Source: Oscillospiraceae bacterium UBA1230
Lineage (GTDB): Bacteria; Bacillota; Clostridia; Oscillospirales; Oscillospiraceae
DNA length: 24,193 bases
Assembly (NCBI GenBank): GCA_002309395.1
Contig: DBWU01000063.1
Coordinates: forward strand, 25,621-49,813
Reading direction: 5' to 3'
A program made the translations under genes and the position numbers. Each line of letters begins with the position of its first letter. Position 1 is the first letter of the stretch. Shown here in pieces: positions 8,345-15,035 of the stretch. The notes below the pieces were generated by a model. It was not told the origin of the DNA. It searched no databases and saw only the letters and a program-made list of their open reading frames with translations.

Positions 8345-9604
8345 TCAATCTCTGAAGTACAGATCCCGGGTGTACACCTTGCCGATCACGCTCTCCAGGC
8401 AGGCATCGTAGCGGTTCGCCACGATCACGTCGGAACTCGCTTTGAACTTCTCCAGATCGTTTACCACCACCGAGTCGGCAAACAGGTCGCCGTCGCGCAG
8501 GGTGGGCTCGTAAATGATGACCGAAACGCCCTTGGCCTTGATCTGACGCATAACGTCCTGAATGGCGCTGGCGCGGAAATTGTCGGAATTGCTCTTCATG
8601 GTCAGGCGATAGATGCCCACGGTCTTGGGATCGCCGGCGAGGATCTGATCCGCAATAAACGCCTTGCGCGTCTTATTGCTGTTTACCACCGCCTCGATCA
8701 TGTTTTGAGGAACGTCCTTATAGTTTGCCAGCAGTTGCTTCGTATCTTTGGGCAGGCAGTAACCGCCGTAGCCGAAGGAGGGATTGTTGTAGTGATCTCC
8801 GATCCGCGGATCCATTCCCACGCCTTCAATGATAGCGCGGGTGTCCAGCCCCTTCATCTGCGCGTAGGTATCCAGCTCGTTGAAGTAGGCAACGCGAACC
8901 GCCAGATACGTATTGGCAAACAGCTTGATCGCCTCCGCCTCGGTAGGATGGCAGATCAGAATGGGGATATCGCCGGAGAGCTTGGCGCCGGAGGCGCCGG
9001 GAACACCCTCTCTGGCAGGAACGCCGGAGCGTTTCGCTTCCGTCTCCGCTCCCTCCCGGAGCAGCGCGGCAAACTGTTCCGCCTCCGCACGCTGATCATC
9101 GTAAGCGCCGATGACGATGCGGCTGGGATGCAGATTGTCGTAAAGCGCCTTGGATTCCCGCAGGAATTCGGGGGAAAAGATGATATTCGTGATCCCGTAT
9201 TTCTCCCGCACGAAATCCGTATATCCTACGGGGACGGTGGATTTGATCACCATCAGCGCCTTCGGATTCACCCGTAACACGTGCTCGATCACGTCTTCTA
9301 CGGCGGAAGTATCAAAGAACTGACCCACGTCGTCATAGTTCGTCGGCGCGGCGATCACCACGATATCGGCACCGCTGTATGCCGCGTCCTTATCCGCCGT
9401 CGCCTTCAAGCAGAGGCTCCGCGCGCCGGCGCTCGCCTCTTTAAAAAAGCGCTCGATCTCATCGTCCTGGATGGGGCTGATCCATTTGTTCAGCTTGTCC
9501 GCTTTCGCAGGAGTGGTCGTAACCGCCGTCACCTCGTGGTTCTGGGCAAACAGAACCGCCAGAGAAAGCCCTACGTATCCAACGCCCGCAACTGTGATTT
9601 TCAT
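8345..9604 (-). CDS. ugd: UDP-glucose 6-dehydrogenase
   Basis: A 419-residue protein that aligns along its length with E. coli Ugd. It has the NAD-binding GVGYVG (7-12), FSPEFLRESKALYDN (143-157), EAEAIKLFANTYLAVRVAYFNELD (222-245) with the catalytic Lys, the catalytic Cys283 in GYGGYCLPKDTKQLLANY, and SDNFRASAIQ (340-349). It oxidises UDP-glucose twice to UDP-glucuronate, supplying an acidic sugar for the polysaccharide. The ATG at 9604 is preceded by GGAGGAGAG at good distance and begins exactly at the Rossmann strand; an upstream in-frame ATG at 9625 would add MFLEERN and lacks a ribosome site. An insertion of about 25 residues (185-210) rich in Gly, Ala and Glu has no counterpart in E. 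coli Ugd (388 residues). Confidence 0.95.
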   Translation of the reverse strand: MKITVAGVGYVGLSLAVLFAQNHEVTAVTTTPAKADKLNKWISPIQDDEIERFFKEASAGARSLCLKATADKDAAYSGADIVVIAAPTNYDDVGQFFDTSAVEDVIEHVLRVNPKALMVIKSTVPVGYTDFVREKYGITNIIFSPEFLRESKALYDNLHPSRIVIGAYDDQRAEAEQFAALLREGAETEAKRSGVPAREGVPGASGAKLSGDIPILICHPTEAEAIKLFANTYLAVRVAYFNELDTYAQMKGLDTRAIIEGVGMDPRIGDHYNNPSFGYGGYCLPKDTKQLLANYKDVPQNMIEAVVNSNKTRKAFIADQILAGDPKTVGIYRLTMKSNSDNFRASAIQDVMRQIKAKGVSVIIYEPTLRDGDLFADSVVVNDLEKFKASSDVIVANRYDACLESVIGKVYTRDLYFRD

Positions 9605-9641
9605 GTTTCTCTCCTCCAAAAACAATTGATTATCGTTAAAA

Positions 9642-9669
9642 CCGAGGCGGAACGCATCCGCGCCTCCGG
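9642..9669 (-). terminator. Possible weak intercistronic hairpin between the dehydratase gene and ugd
   Basis: In the minus-strand transcript GAGGCG and CGCCTC can pair around an 11-base loop, with GG/CC pairing just outside through a one-base bulge. The hairpin is followed by UUUU. It sits right after the stop of the FlaA1-like gene. It might cause partial termination or mark a processing site inside the operon. The stem is short and bulged, so this is a low-confidence call. Confidence 0.3.
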
Positions 9670-9673
9670 CGTT

Positions 9674-11578
9674 TTACACCTTCCCGTTGACCTCTTCCGG
9701 GCGCTTGAACGTGGGCACCACTTCGTGCAGTGCGGCACGGACCGCGTCGTCGTCGCCGCTGTCGCAGGCGCGGCGCAACAGGGAAAGCCGCCGATCCAGC
9801 TCCTGCCGCTCCAGCGGCGCGTCACGCTCGATGAAGATCAAACTGTTGTCCGTTTTATCCAGTTCCTCCGTCTTGACCAGCAGTTCCTCATAGAGCTTCT
9901 CGCCCGGACGCAGGCCGGTTTCCACGATCTCGACGCCCTGTACGCCCGACAGACGGATCATACTCTCCGCCAGATCCAGGATCTTCACCGGCTGCCCCAT
10001 ATCCAGCACAAACAGCTCGCCGTCCTTCGCCATGGCGCCGGATTGGAGCACCAACTGCGACGCCTCCGGGATCGTCATAAAATACCGGATGATCCGCCGG
10101 TCTGTCAGCGTTACGGGACCGCCGCCGGCGATCTGCCGCTTGAACAGCGGGATCACGGAGCCGGCAGACCCCAGCACGTTGCCGAACCGCGTAGCGCTGT
10201 ATTTCACCTTGCCGTACGTTCCGGCGCACTGGACGATCATCTCGCACATCCGCTTGGTGGCGCCCATCACGTTGGTGGGGTTGACCGCCTTGTCGGTAGA
10301 GACCATCATAAACCGCGCCGCGCCGTACTCCTCGCACAGCTCCACCACGGTTTTCGTGCCGAAAACGTTGTTCTCCACCGCCTCCACGCAGTTGTGCTCC
10401 ATCAAAGGCACGTGCTTGTGGGCGGCGGCGTGGATCACGATCCGGGGACGGTACGTTTCAAATACTCTCGCCATACCGGCGCGGTTGGTCACGGACACGA
10501 TCTCCACCCGAACGTCCAGCTTATCGCCGTAGGCAAGGCGCAGTTCCTGCTGAACGTCATAGGCGCCGTTTTCATAGATGTCTACCAAAACCAACTGCTT
10601 CGGCTCCATCTTCGCCAACTGGCGGCACAGCTCCGAGCCGATGGAACCGCCGCCGCCGGTGATCAGTATCACCTGGCCGCGATAGTAGTCGTTCGTGCGC
10701 TCATCCATCACCGCCACCGGCTTGCGGAACAGCAGCTCCTCCACGTCAAATTCACGCAGATGCCGCTTGGAACCGGCCGATTGCATGGCAGGAAAATCGT
10801 AGACCTTGACCTTGAATCCTTCACTGCGGTAGTACTGGTACGACTGCTTCCGCTTCTCCTCGTCCATGCTGGAGATGGCGAACACCACTTCCTGTACTTC
10901 CAGCTCTTTGAGCCGCTCGGCAATAGACTCGTCCTCCGCCAGCACCGGGATATCGTGTATCTCGCGCCCGCCCTTATCCTTGCTGATGTCCACGAAACAG
11001 CGCGGCGCATAGGCGGCGACAGGATTGTTCATCAGCTCCTCCGCCAGACTCACGCCCACCTGCCCGGCGCCGATGATGGCGATCTTGGTTTTCCGCGCTT
11101 CCGCCTGCTTTTTCACGCTCACCCGTTTGCCGGCAAACACGTGCAGCAGCAGGTTCAAAAACCGACCCAGCGGCGTATCGGTGTTGCCGCACTTGTAGGC
11201 GTAACGGTACACCATGCGGATCGCCAGGGCGCACAGAAGGTTTACCGAAGCGGTGGCAAGCAACCGCGCAAAGGTGATCTTCTCCACCGGCAGCAGCATT
11301 TCCAGCAGGAAATTCAGCAAAAACGCCCCGCCGTCGGTCATCAAAAGCCGTATGTAGCACTGGATGCCGCCGTAGCGCCAGATCTGCCGGTAGATCCTGC
11401 CGGCGATCCGGCAGGTGAACACACAAGCCGCCGTCAACGCTACCTGTATCGCGCGGCCGCGCATGGTGATCACTTCGTCGCCCCTGTACATGAGAAGCAG
11501 CAGGATCTCTACCGCCAGAAACACCGCCGCGTCATACGCCAGGAGCTGCCAACCCATTTTTGATCTCTTTTTTTTCAT
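9674..11578 (-). CDS. Membrane UDP-sugar 4,6-dehydratase, FlaA1/CapD/PglF family
   Basis: A 634-residue protein with an N-terminal membrane domain of about four helices (roughly 12-30, 44-60, 76-96, 105-125). Next comes a first Rossmann domain with GAGQVG (170-175), then the catalytic extended SDR domain starting TGGGGSIGSELCRQ (308-321). In the active site STDKAVNP (427-434) is followed by Met438-x3-Lys442: the usual SDR Tyr is Met, as is typical of PglF/CapD-type membrane dehydratases. It converts UDP-GlcNAc (or a similar UDP-HexNAc) to the 4-keto-6-deoxy sugar, the substrate of the aminotransferase two genes downstream. It is the first gene of the operon, after a long leader. Full length for the family. 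Confidence 0.94.
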   Translation of the reverse strand: MKKKRSKMGWQLLAYDAAVFLAVEILLLLMYRGDEVITMRGRAIQVALTAACVFTCRIAGRIYRQIWRYGGIQCYIRLLMTDGGAFLLNFLLEMLLPVEKITFARLLATASVNLLCALAIRMVYRYAYKCGNTDTPLGRFLNLLLHVFAGKRVSVKKQAEARKTKIAIIGAGQVGVSLAEELMNNPVAAYAPRCFVDISKDKGGREIHDIPVLAEDESIAERLKELEVQEVVFAISSMDEEKRKQSYQYYRSEGFKVKVYDFPAMQSAGSKRHLREFDVEELLFRKPVAVMDERTNDYYRGQVILITGGGGSIGSELCRQLAKMEPKQLVLVDIYENGAYDVQQELRLAYGDKLDVRVEIVSVTNRAGMARVFETYRPRIVIHAAAHKHVPLMEHNCVEAVENNVFGTKTVVELCEEYGAARFMMVSTDKAVNPTNVMGATKRMCEMIVQCAGTYGKVKYSATRFGNVLGSAGSVIPLFKRQIAGGGPVTLTDRRIIRYFMTIPEASQLVLQSGAMAKDGELFVLDMGQPVKILDLAESMIRLSGVQGVEIVETGLRPGEKLYEELLVKTEELDKTDNSLIFIERDAPLERQELDRRLSLLRRACDSGDDDAVRAALHEVVPTFKRPEEVNGKV

Positions 11579-11768
11579 ATCTCATCTCCACCGGTACCGT
11601 ACGCCGGTTTTTGTGCAAAAATAGTAGGCTCGCGTCTATGCAAGCGTGTACACTATGCCGATCAACGCCAAGCCCTTTCCGTTGATTTCGGCGCGGCGGC
11701 CTCACTGTATGAACAGACCGCATCGCGCCGATCACGCCGGATACTTATTTGTATATAATTCCGACTTT
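11579..11768 (-). promoter_or_regulatory. Long untranslated leader of the polysaccharide operon with a hairpin
   Basis: About 190 bases separate the predicted transcription start from the first gene. No convincing ORF is present. A hairpin at 11657-11692 pairs ATCAACG with CGTTGAT and, across a two-base bulge, GCCG with CGGC, around a 12-base loop. It is not followed by a U run, so it is not a simple terminator. A second short pairing (ACCGG/CCGGT) lies near 11590-11610. Long structured leaders before polysaccharide operons of this size are known sites for processive antitermination (Bacillus EAR RNA, LoaP-dependent leaders); I see no sequence that identifies either. Confidence 0.45.
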
Positions 11769-11774
11769 TTCCCC

Positions 11775-11802
11775 ATTATAGCACAAAATACATATCTGTC
11801 AA
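11775..11802 (-). promoter_or_regulatory. Main promoter of the polysaccharide operon
   Basis: On the minus strand a perfect -35 TTGACA (11797-11802), a 16-base spacer and a perfect -10 TATAAT (11775-11780) with the TG extension (TGC directly before it). This is the best sigma-A-type promoter upstream of the leftward gene block and is placed to drive the FlaA1-like gene and everything after it. Confidence 0.85.
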
Positions 11803-11850
11803 GTCATGCGGCTTTGTCAAAGCATACAAAAAATGGCAATACTTGGCGTT

Positions 11851-12282
11851 TTATCTCCGGGCTTCCGGAGAAAACGGGAGATAGCCGCGTCCCAACAGCC
11901 ACACGCCCGACAAAAGAAGCTGCGCGGCGGCGGAAAACCGCTCCCAGTGTCCGCACAGCGGAAGTTCCTGCTCCTCCAGCGTTCCCAACGGCGTATCCAG
12001 CCGCCTTTGTACACACAGCACCGGCTTTTCCAGGCTGGAAAGCGTCAGCGTACAGCGCCGGTCCAGTCCGTAGCTGACCACCTGCTCCGCCTGCCAGTGG
12101 GAGGAGAACACGCCGCCGGGCGTCAAAAGCGTTTTGCACCGCAGAGGGCGATCCAGCATCTGATCGATCCCGTCGCCGCTGATGGCGCACAGCGCCCAGA
12201 AACCCGTGCCGCCGCCCTGTATTTCCGGCGGCAGTAACCGCGCCAGGCGCTCCGACGCGCCGAAACACACCATCTGTTCCAT
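11851..12282 (-). CDS. Unknown small protein (143 aa)
   Basis: I do not recognise a family. The frame starts MEQMVCFGASERLARLLPPE after a GAGGTG ribosome site (8 bases before the ATG) and ends FSPEARR. It has no signal peptide or membrane segment. The middle reads as alternating short strands (TGFWALCAISGDG, KTLLTPGGVFSSHW, RCTLTLSSLEKPVLCVQRRLDT), suggesting a small beta-rich domain, perhaps binding a ligand or nucleic acid. Four cysteines are scattered rather than paired as a zinc site. It is divergent from the DUF5662 gene and stops about 50 bases before the -35 of the polysaccharide promoter. Codon use matches its neighbours. It has no clear terminator of its own, so read-through into the polysaccharide operon is possible. 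Confidence 0.6.
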   Translation of the reverse strand: MEQMVCFGASERLARLLPPEIQGGGTGFWALCAISGDGIDQMLDRPLRCKTLLTPGGVFSSHWQAEQVVSYGLDRRCTLTLSSLEKPVLCVQRRLDTPLGTLEEQELPLCGHWERFSAAAQLLLSGVWLLGRGYLPFSPEARR

Positions 12283-12350
12283 GGTTTTTTCACCTCGCCG
12301 CTATTTTCTGCCGCTTTGCAAAAAATATGCTGTCCCGGCGGCGCATTTTG

Positions 12351-12359
12351 TGCTATAAT
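12351..12359 (+). promoter_or_regulatory. Extended -10 promoter of the DUF5662 gene
   Basis: TGC directly followed by TATAAT gives a consensus extended -10 element 39 bases before the ATG at 12399. The -35 region at the matching distance (TGTCCC, 17-base spacer) is poor, as is tolerated with an extended -10. The 17 bases from 12345 to 12361 are identical to the -10 region of the polysaccharide promoter on the other strand. Confidence 0.7.
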
Positions 12360-12398
12360 GGCTTCCATCGAACAAACGGTTGCCGAAGGAGGCTCGTT

Positions 12399-12941
12399 AT
12401 GGAATACCTGGCGCATCTGCAAACTGTCAACCGCCACCGCGCGCTGGTGCGGCGGTACTGCCTTCGTCTGGGGCTCGTATGGCAGGGTCTGACCCACGAT
12501 CTGAGCAAATACGCGCCGCAGGAATTCCTGCGGGGCGCCAAATACTATCAGGGCTTCCGCTCGCCTAACGACGAGGAACGCCGCCGCACCGGCATGAGTC
12601 TCGCCTGGCTCCATCACAAGGGGCGCAACCGCCATCACTTCGAGTATTGGATCGATTATCAGGTCAACGAGACAGGCAAAGTGTCCTTCAGTGGTGGAAA
12701 GATGCCCAAGAAATACGTGGCGGAGATGCTCTGCGACCGGCTGGCGGCGTGCCGCGTATATCAAGGCGAGCGGTACACCGATGCCTCACCCTGGGAGTAT
12801 TACCAGAAAAGCAAGGATCACATTATGATCCATCCGGAAACCAGCGCCCTGCTGGACCGCTGGCTGGCGCTGGTACGGGATTACGGCGAAGCATTGGCGC
12901 TGGCGCATATCCGGCTGGAGCTGAAAGACCCCTCGTATTGA
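12399..12941 (+). CDS. DUF5662 family protein
   Basis: A 180-residue protein I recognise as DUF5662, a Firmicute family of unknown function. Conserved blocks seen: LVWQGLTHDLSKYAPQEFLRGAKYYQG (about 26-52), SLAWLHHKGRNRHHFEYWIDY (68-88), MPKKYVAEMLCDR and HPETSALLDRWL. The HD pair in 'HDLSKY' and the clustered histidines (HHKGRNRHHFE) suggest a metal site reminiscent of HD-type hydrolases; that is inference. The ATG at 12399 follows GAAGGAGG at good distance; in-frame codons further upstream overlap the promoter. It ends 5 bases before the -35 of the radical SAM promoter. Confidence 0.85.
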   Translation: MEYLAHLQTVNRHRALVRRYCLRLGLVWQGLTHDLSKYAPQEFLRGAKYYQGFRSPNDEERRRTGMSLAWLHHKGRNRHHFEYWIDYQVNETGKVSFSGGKMPKKYVAEMLCDRLAACRVYQGERYTDASPWEYYQKSKDHIMIHPETSALLDRWLALVRDYGEALALAHIRLELKDPSY

Positions 12942-12945
12942 CGCC

Positions 12946-12974
12946 TTGCTTTTGCGCGGCGATTGGTATACAAT
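12946..12974 (+). promoter_or_regulatory. Promoter of the radical SAM gene
   Basis: The -35 TTGCTT (12946-12951), a 17-base spacer and the -10 TACAAT (12969-12974) lie 35 bases before the ATG. It begins directly after the stop codon of the DUF5662 gene, so the radical SAM gene probably has both its own promoter and read-through from DUF5662. Confidence 0.65.
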
Positions 12975-13008
12975 AGCGGATGATATCAGCCAAAGAGGTA
13001 GGATTGAG

Positions 13009-13896
13009 ATGAGCCATCCATATAAAACCCGGACAGGCGGCGCCACGGTGACGGTGTTCGTACCCTATGACTGCCGAAACAACTGTCCGTTCTGCGTGAA
13101 CAAACGGGAGTATGCCGACTGTTCCGGCTTCAGTCTGCCGGGCATCGTTCAGAGCATCCGTACTATGGACGCTATCACGCCACGGTGTGACGTCGTGTTC
13201 ACCGGCGGCGAACCTCTGGCGGATCTTGCGTCTTTGCAGACTATGCTGGACGCCGTACCCGCCACTCATAAGGTGTATATCAACACCACCTTCCCCCTGC
13301 AAAGCCACGCCGACGCCGACGAGATGCTGGCGTTTACGGAGCGCAACCGCGAGAAGATCACCTGCATGAATATTTCGCGCCACCTGCAGCGATACGTGGA
13401 GGAATCGCCGGATGAGATCATCGGGCGGATCGCCTGTCCCACGCGCATCAACTGTGTGCTCTACCGGCACTATCCCGCGCAAAAGCTCTATGAATACGTG
13501 GAGCGTTTCCTGCCCTACGGCATCCCGGTGCAGTTCCGTTACGACTACACGGAGACCACGCCGGAGAATCTCTACGAAGAGGAGAACGACCGTATTTTAC
13601 AGGATCTGCGCCGCCTGTTCACCTATCGCGGATTAGATGGGTGCCGGATGCGAAACGGGTTCCATTTTTCCTACAAGGGGCTCCATTTGACCTATCACAA
13701 GACGCTTCCCTACTCCACCATCACAGAGACCGGACCGGACGGCGTGACCTACGACGTTCTCTACGATATCATCATCAAGCAAAACGGCGAGATCCATTCG
13801 GATTGGGACGGTACGCCCCTGGATCTGGAGCGGTATCGCCGCGTCACCTTCGAGCCGTACGACCTGCACGTGATCGACGGAACGGTGGCGTTCTGA
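13009..13896 (+). CDS. Radical SAM protein of unknown function
   Basis: A 295-residue protein with the radical SAM cluster motif C22-x3-C26-x2-C29 (DCRNNCPFCVNK) and the SAM-contacting GGEP at 66-69 (DVVFTGGEPLADL). The rest looks like a single partial TIM barrel (HKVYINTTFP, INCVLYRHYP, IPVQFRYDYTE) with no extra Cys-rich SPASM or twitch domain. The C-terminus is unusual (IIIKQNGEIHSDWDGTPLDLERYRR). It uses a [4Fe-4S] cluster to cleave SAM; the substrate is unknown, and no peptide substrate or maturase partner is nearby. The ATG at 13009 is chosen from the AGAGGT ribosome site; an upstream in-frame codon at 12946 lies in the promoter. A strong terminator follows. Confidence 0.85.
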   Translation: MSHPYKTRTGGATVTVFVPYDCRNNCPFCVNKREYADCSGFSLPGIVQSIRTMDAITPRCDVVFTGGEPLADLASLQTMLDAVPATHKVYINTTFPLQSHADADEMLAFTERNREKITCMNISRHLQRYVEESPDEIIGRIACPTRINCVLYRHYPAQKLYEYVERFLPYGIPVQFRYDYTETTPENLYEEENDRILQDLRRLFTYRGLDGCRMRNGFHFSYKGLHLTYHKTLPYSTITETGPDGVTYDVLYDIIIKQNGEIHSDWDGTPLDLERYRRVTFEPYDLHVIDGTVAF

Positions 13897-13924
13897 CGCG
13901 CCGGGCGGCGCTTACCATAACAAA

Positions 13925-13961
13925 AAAGCGGCTGAAAAACGGAGCGTTTTTCAGCCGCTTT
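13925..13961. terminator. Bidirectional terminator between converging genes
   Basis: A 17-bp perfect stem (AAAGCGGCTGAAAAACG with its complement) and a 3-base loop, with A and T tracts at the two ends of the stem. It lies 29 bases after the radical SAM stop and 13 bases after the stop of the converging Big_2 gene, so it can end transcripts from both sides. Confidence 0.92.
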
Positions 13962-13973
13962 ATTCTGTTTCTT

Positions 13974-14804
13974 TTACCAGCTCACGCGCACGATGCATAT
14001 GGCGGTGTGACCGTTCACGGTGACCGTTACCTCCGCCTCGCCGGGAGCCACCGGATGAAGCGTTCCGTCGCCGTCCACCGTCACCACGTCGGTACGGTTG
14101 CTTTTCCAAACGGCGTCGCCGCTGACGCCCATTACTTGCAGCGCAAAGGATTCCGTAGGCTTCATGGTCACGTCGAATTTCCCGTCGTCCAGCTGTGCCA
14201 ATTCACCGAAAATGGTAGAGATCTTCAGCTTCTTGGACAGCTCCACCGGCGTTTCGTCACCCTCGCCGCTATCCGGCGTTTCCCGGTCGCTCCCGTCAGG
14301 GTCCTCCACGGTAACGACGCACTCGGCAAAGGACGTACCTGCCGCGTCCGTCACGGTGATTACCGCCGTACCGGGTGCGACGGCCGTCACGTTGCCGGTC
14401 TCATCTACCGTGGCGACCTTCTCGTTACTGCTGCTCCAGGAATAGGCACGGGCGCCGTCGGCGCTCAATGCCAGCAACTCGCCTGCGGCAAGCCGCGCCG
14501 CGGCAGGCTGCACGGACACGATATCCGTTGACGGCAGGGATTCCTCGCCCTGTTCGCCGCGAAGCATCTTGGTGATACTGTCTCCGAAAAATGCGTATGC
14601 CACCACCGCCAGAACCGCCAGCACCACCACGATCAATGCCGGACCGACGATCTTGGGACTCCTGCGGCGGTGTTCCAGACGCCGACCCGGGCCGCGGCGG
14701 CTTCCTTTATTCTCACTGCGTTCCTGCTCATCGGCGCAGGCGGGACAGGTATCATAGCTGTCAGCATACCGTATACCGCAACGCTCACATTTGATATAAC
14801 CCAT
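13974..14804 (-). CDS. Zinc-ribbon, single-TM protein with two Big_2 (Ig-like) domains
   Basis: A 276-residue protein. The N-terminus has a zinc ribbon, C6-x2-C9 and C20-x2-C23 (IKCERCGIRYADSYDTCPAC). An Arg-rich linker (36-50) and one membrane helix (about 52-72, GPALIVVVLAVLAVVAYAFF) follow. The rest is extracellular: a clear bacterial Ig-like group 2 domain (about 94-166; WSSSNEKVATVDETGNVTAVAPGTAVITVT), a Pro/Asp/Glu-rich linker (167-188), and a second, more divergent one (about 192-274). The positive-inside rule puts the zinc ribbon in the cytoplasm. Function is unknown: possibly surface adhesion or envelope sensing. It has its own promoter and a GGGGAGG ribosome site. Confidence 0.85.
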   Translation of the reverse strand: MGYIKCERCGIRYADSYDTCPACADEQERSENKGSRRGPGRRLEHRRRSPKIVGPALIVVVLAVLAVVAYAFFGDSITKMLRGEQGEESLPSTDIVSVQPAAARLAAGELLALSADGARAYSWSSSNEKVATVDETGNVTAVAPGTAVITVTDAAGTSFAECVVTVEDPDGSDRETPDSGEGDETPVELSKKLKISTIFGELAQLDDGKFDVTMKPTESFALQVMGVSGDAVWKSNRTDVVTVDGDGTLHPVAPGEAEVTVTVNGHTAICIVRVSW

Positions 14805-14866
14805 ACGAGCCTCCCCTTTCCGTATCCGAAGCGGCGATCGAACCGCGAAACTGTCAAACCGTTATT

Positions 14867-14895
14867 ATCATACCCAAAATCCGTGCCGCCGTCAA
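14867..14895 (-). promoter_or_regulatory. Promoter of the zinc-ribbon/Big_2 gene
   Basis: On the minus strand a -35 TTGACG (14890-14895), a 17-base spacer and a -10 TATGAT (14867-14872) lie about 63 bases before the ATG at 14804. The spacing is ideal and each box has one mismatch. Confidence 0.7.
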
Positions 14896-14943
14896 CCGTT
14901 ATTCCCGTATTTTCCACTTTTTTTGCATCCTGCGCCGTGCATC

Positions 14944-14972
14944 TTGCTTTTTCCGTTTCGTTTTTCTATAAT
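14944..14972 (+). promoter_or_regulatory. Promoter of the udk operon
   Basis: The -35 TTGCTT (14944-14949), a 17-base pyrimidine-rich spacer and a perfect -10 TATAAT (14967-14972) lie 63 bases before the udk ATG. It is divergent from the Big_2 promoter, with 48 bases between the two -35 boxes. Confidence 0.8.
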
Positions 14973-15035
14973 GATGGCAGACATCACGGGACACGGCGGC
15001 TGAAAATGCCCCGGCCGCCGGAGAGGAGAGCGTCT

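Noticed and set aside
7032..8411. A 459-codon open frame on the plus strand
   Set aside because: Antisense to the aminotransferase gene, whose PLP lysine and Asp motifs are intact. The plus-strand product is arginine-rich nonsense.
9605..9625. Longer N-terminus of Ugd (MFLEERN)
   Set aside because: This stretch contains the GGAGGAGAG ribosome site for the ATG at 9604, and Ugd proteins start at the Rossmann strand MKITV.
9281..11563. A 760-codon open frame on the plus strand
   Set aside because: It lies antisense to the FlaA1/PglF-like and ugd genes, which have complete family motifs. The translation is His/Arg/Leu-rich without any domain; it is a codon-bias shadow.
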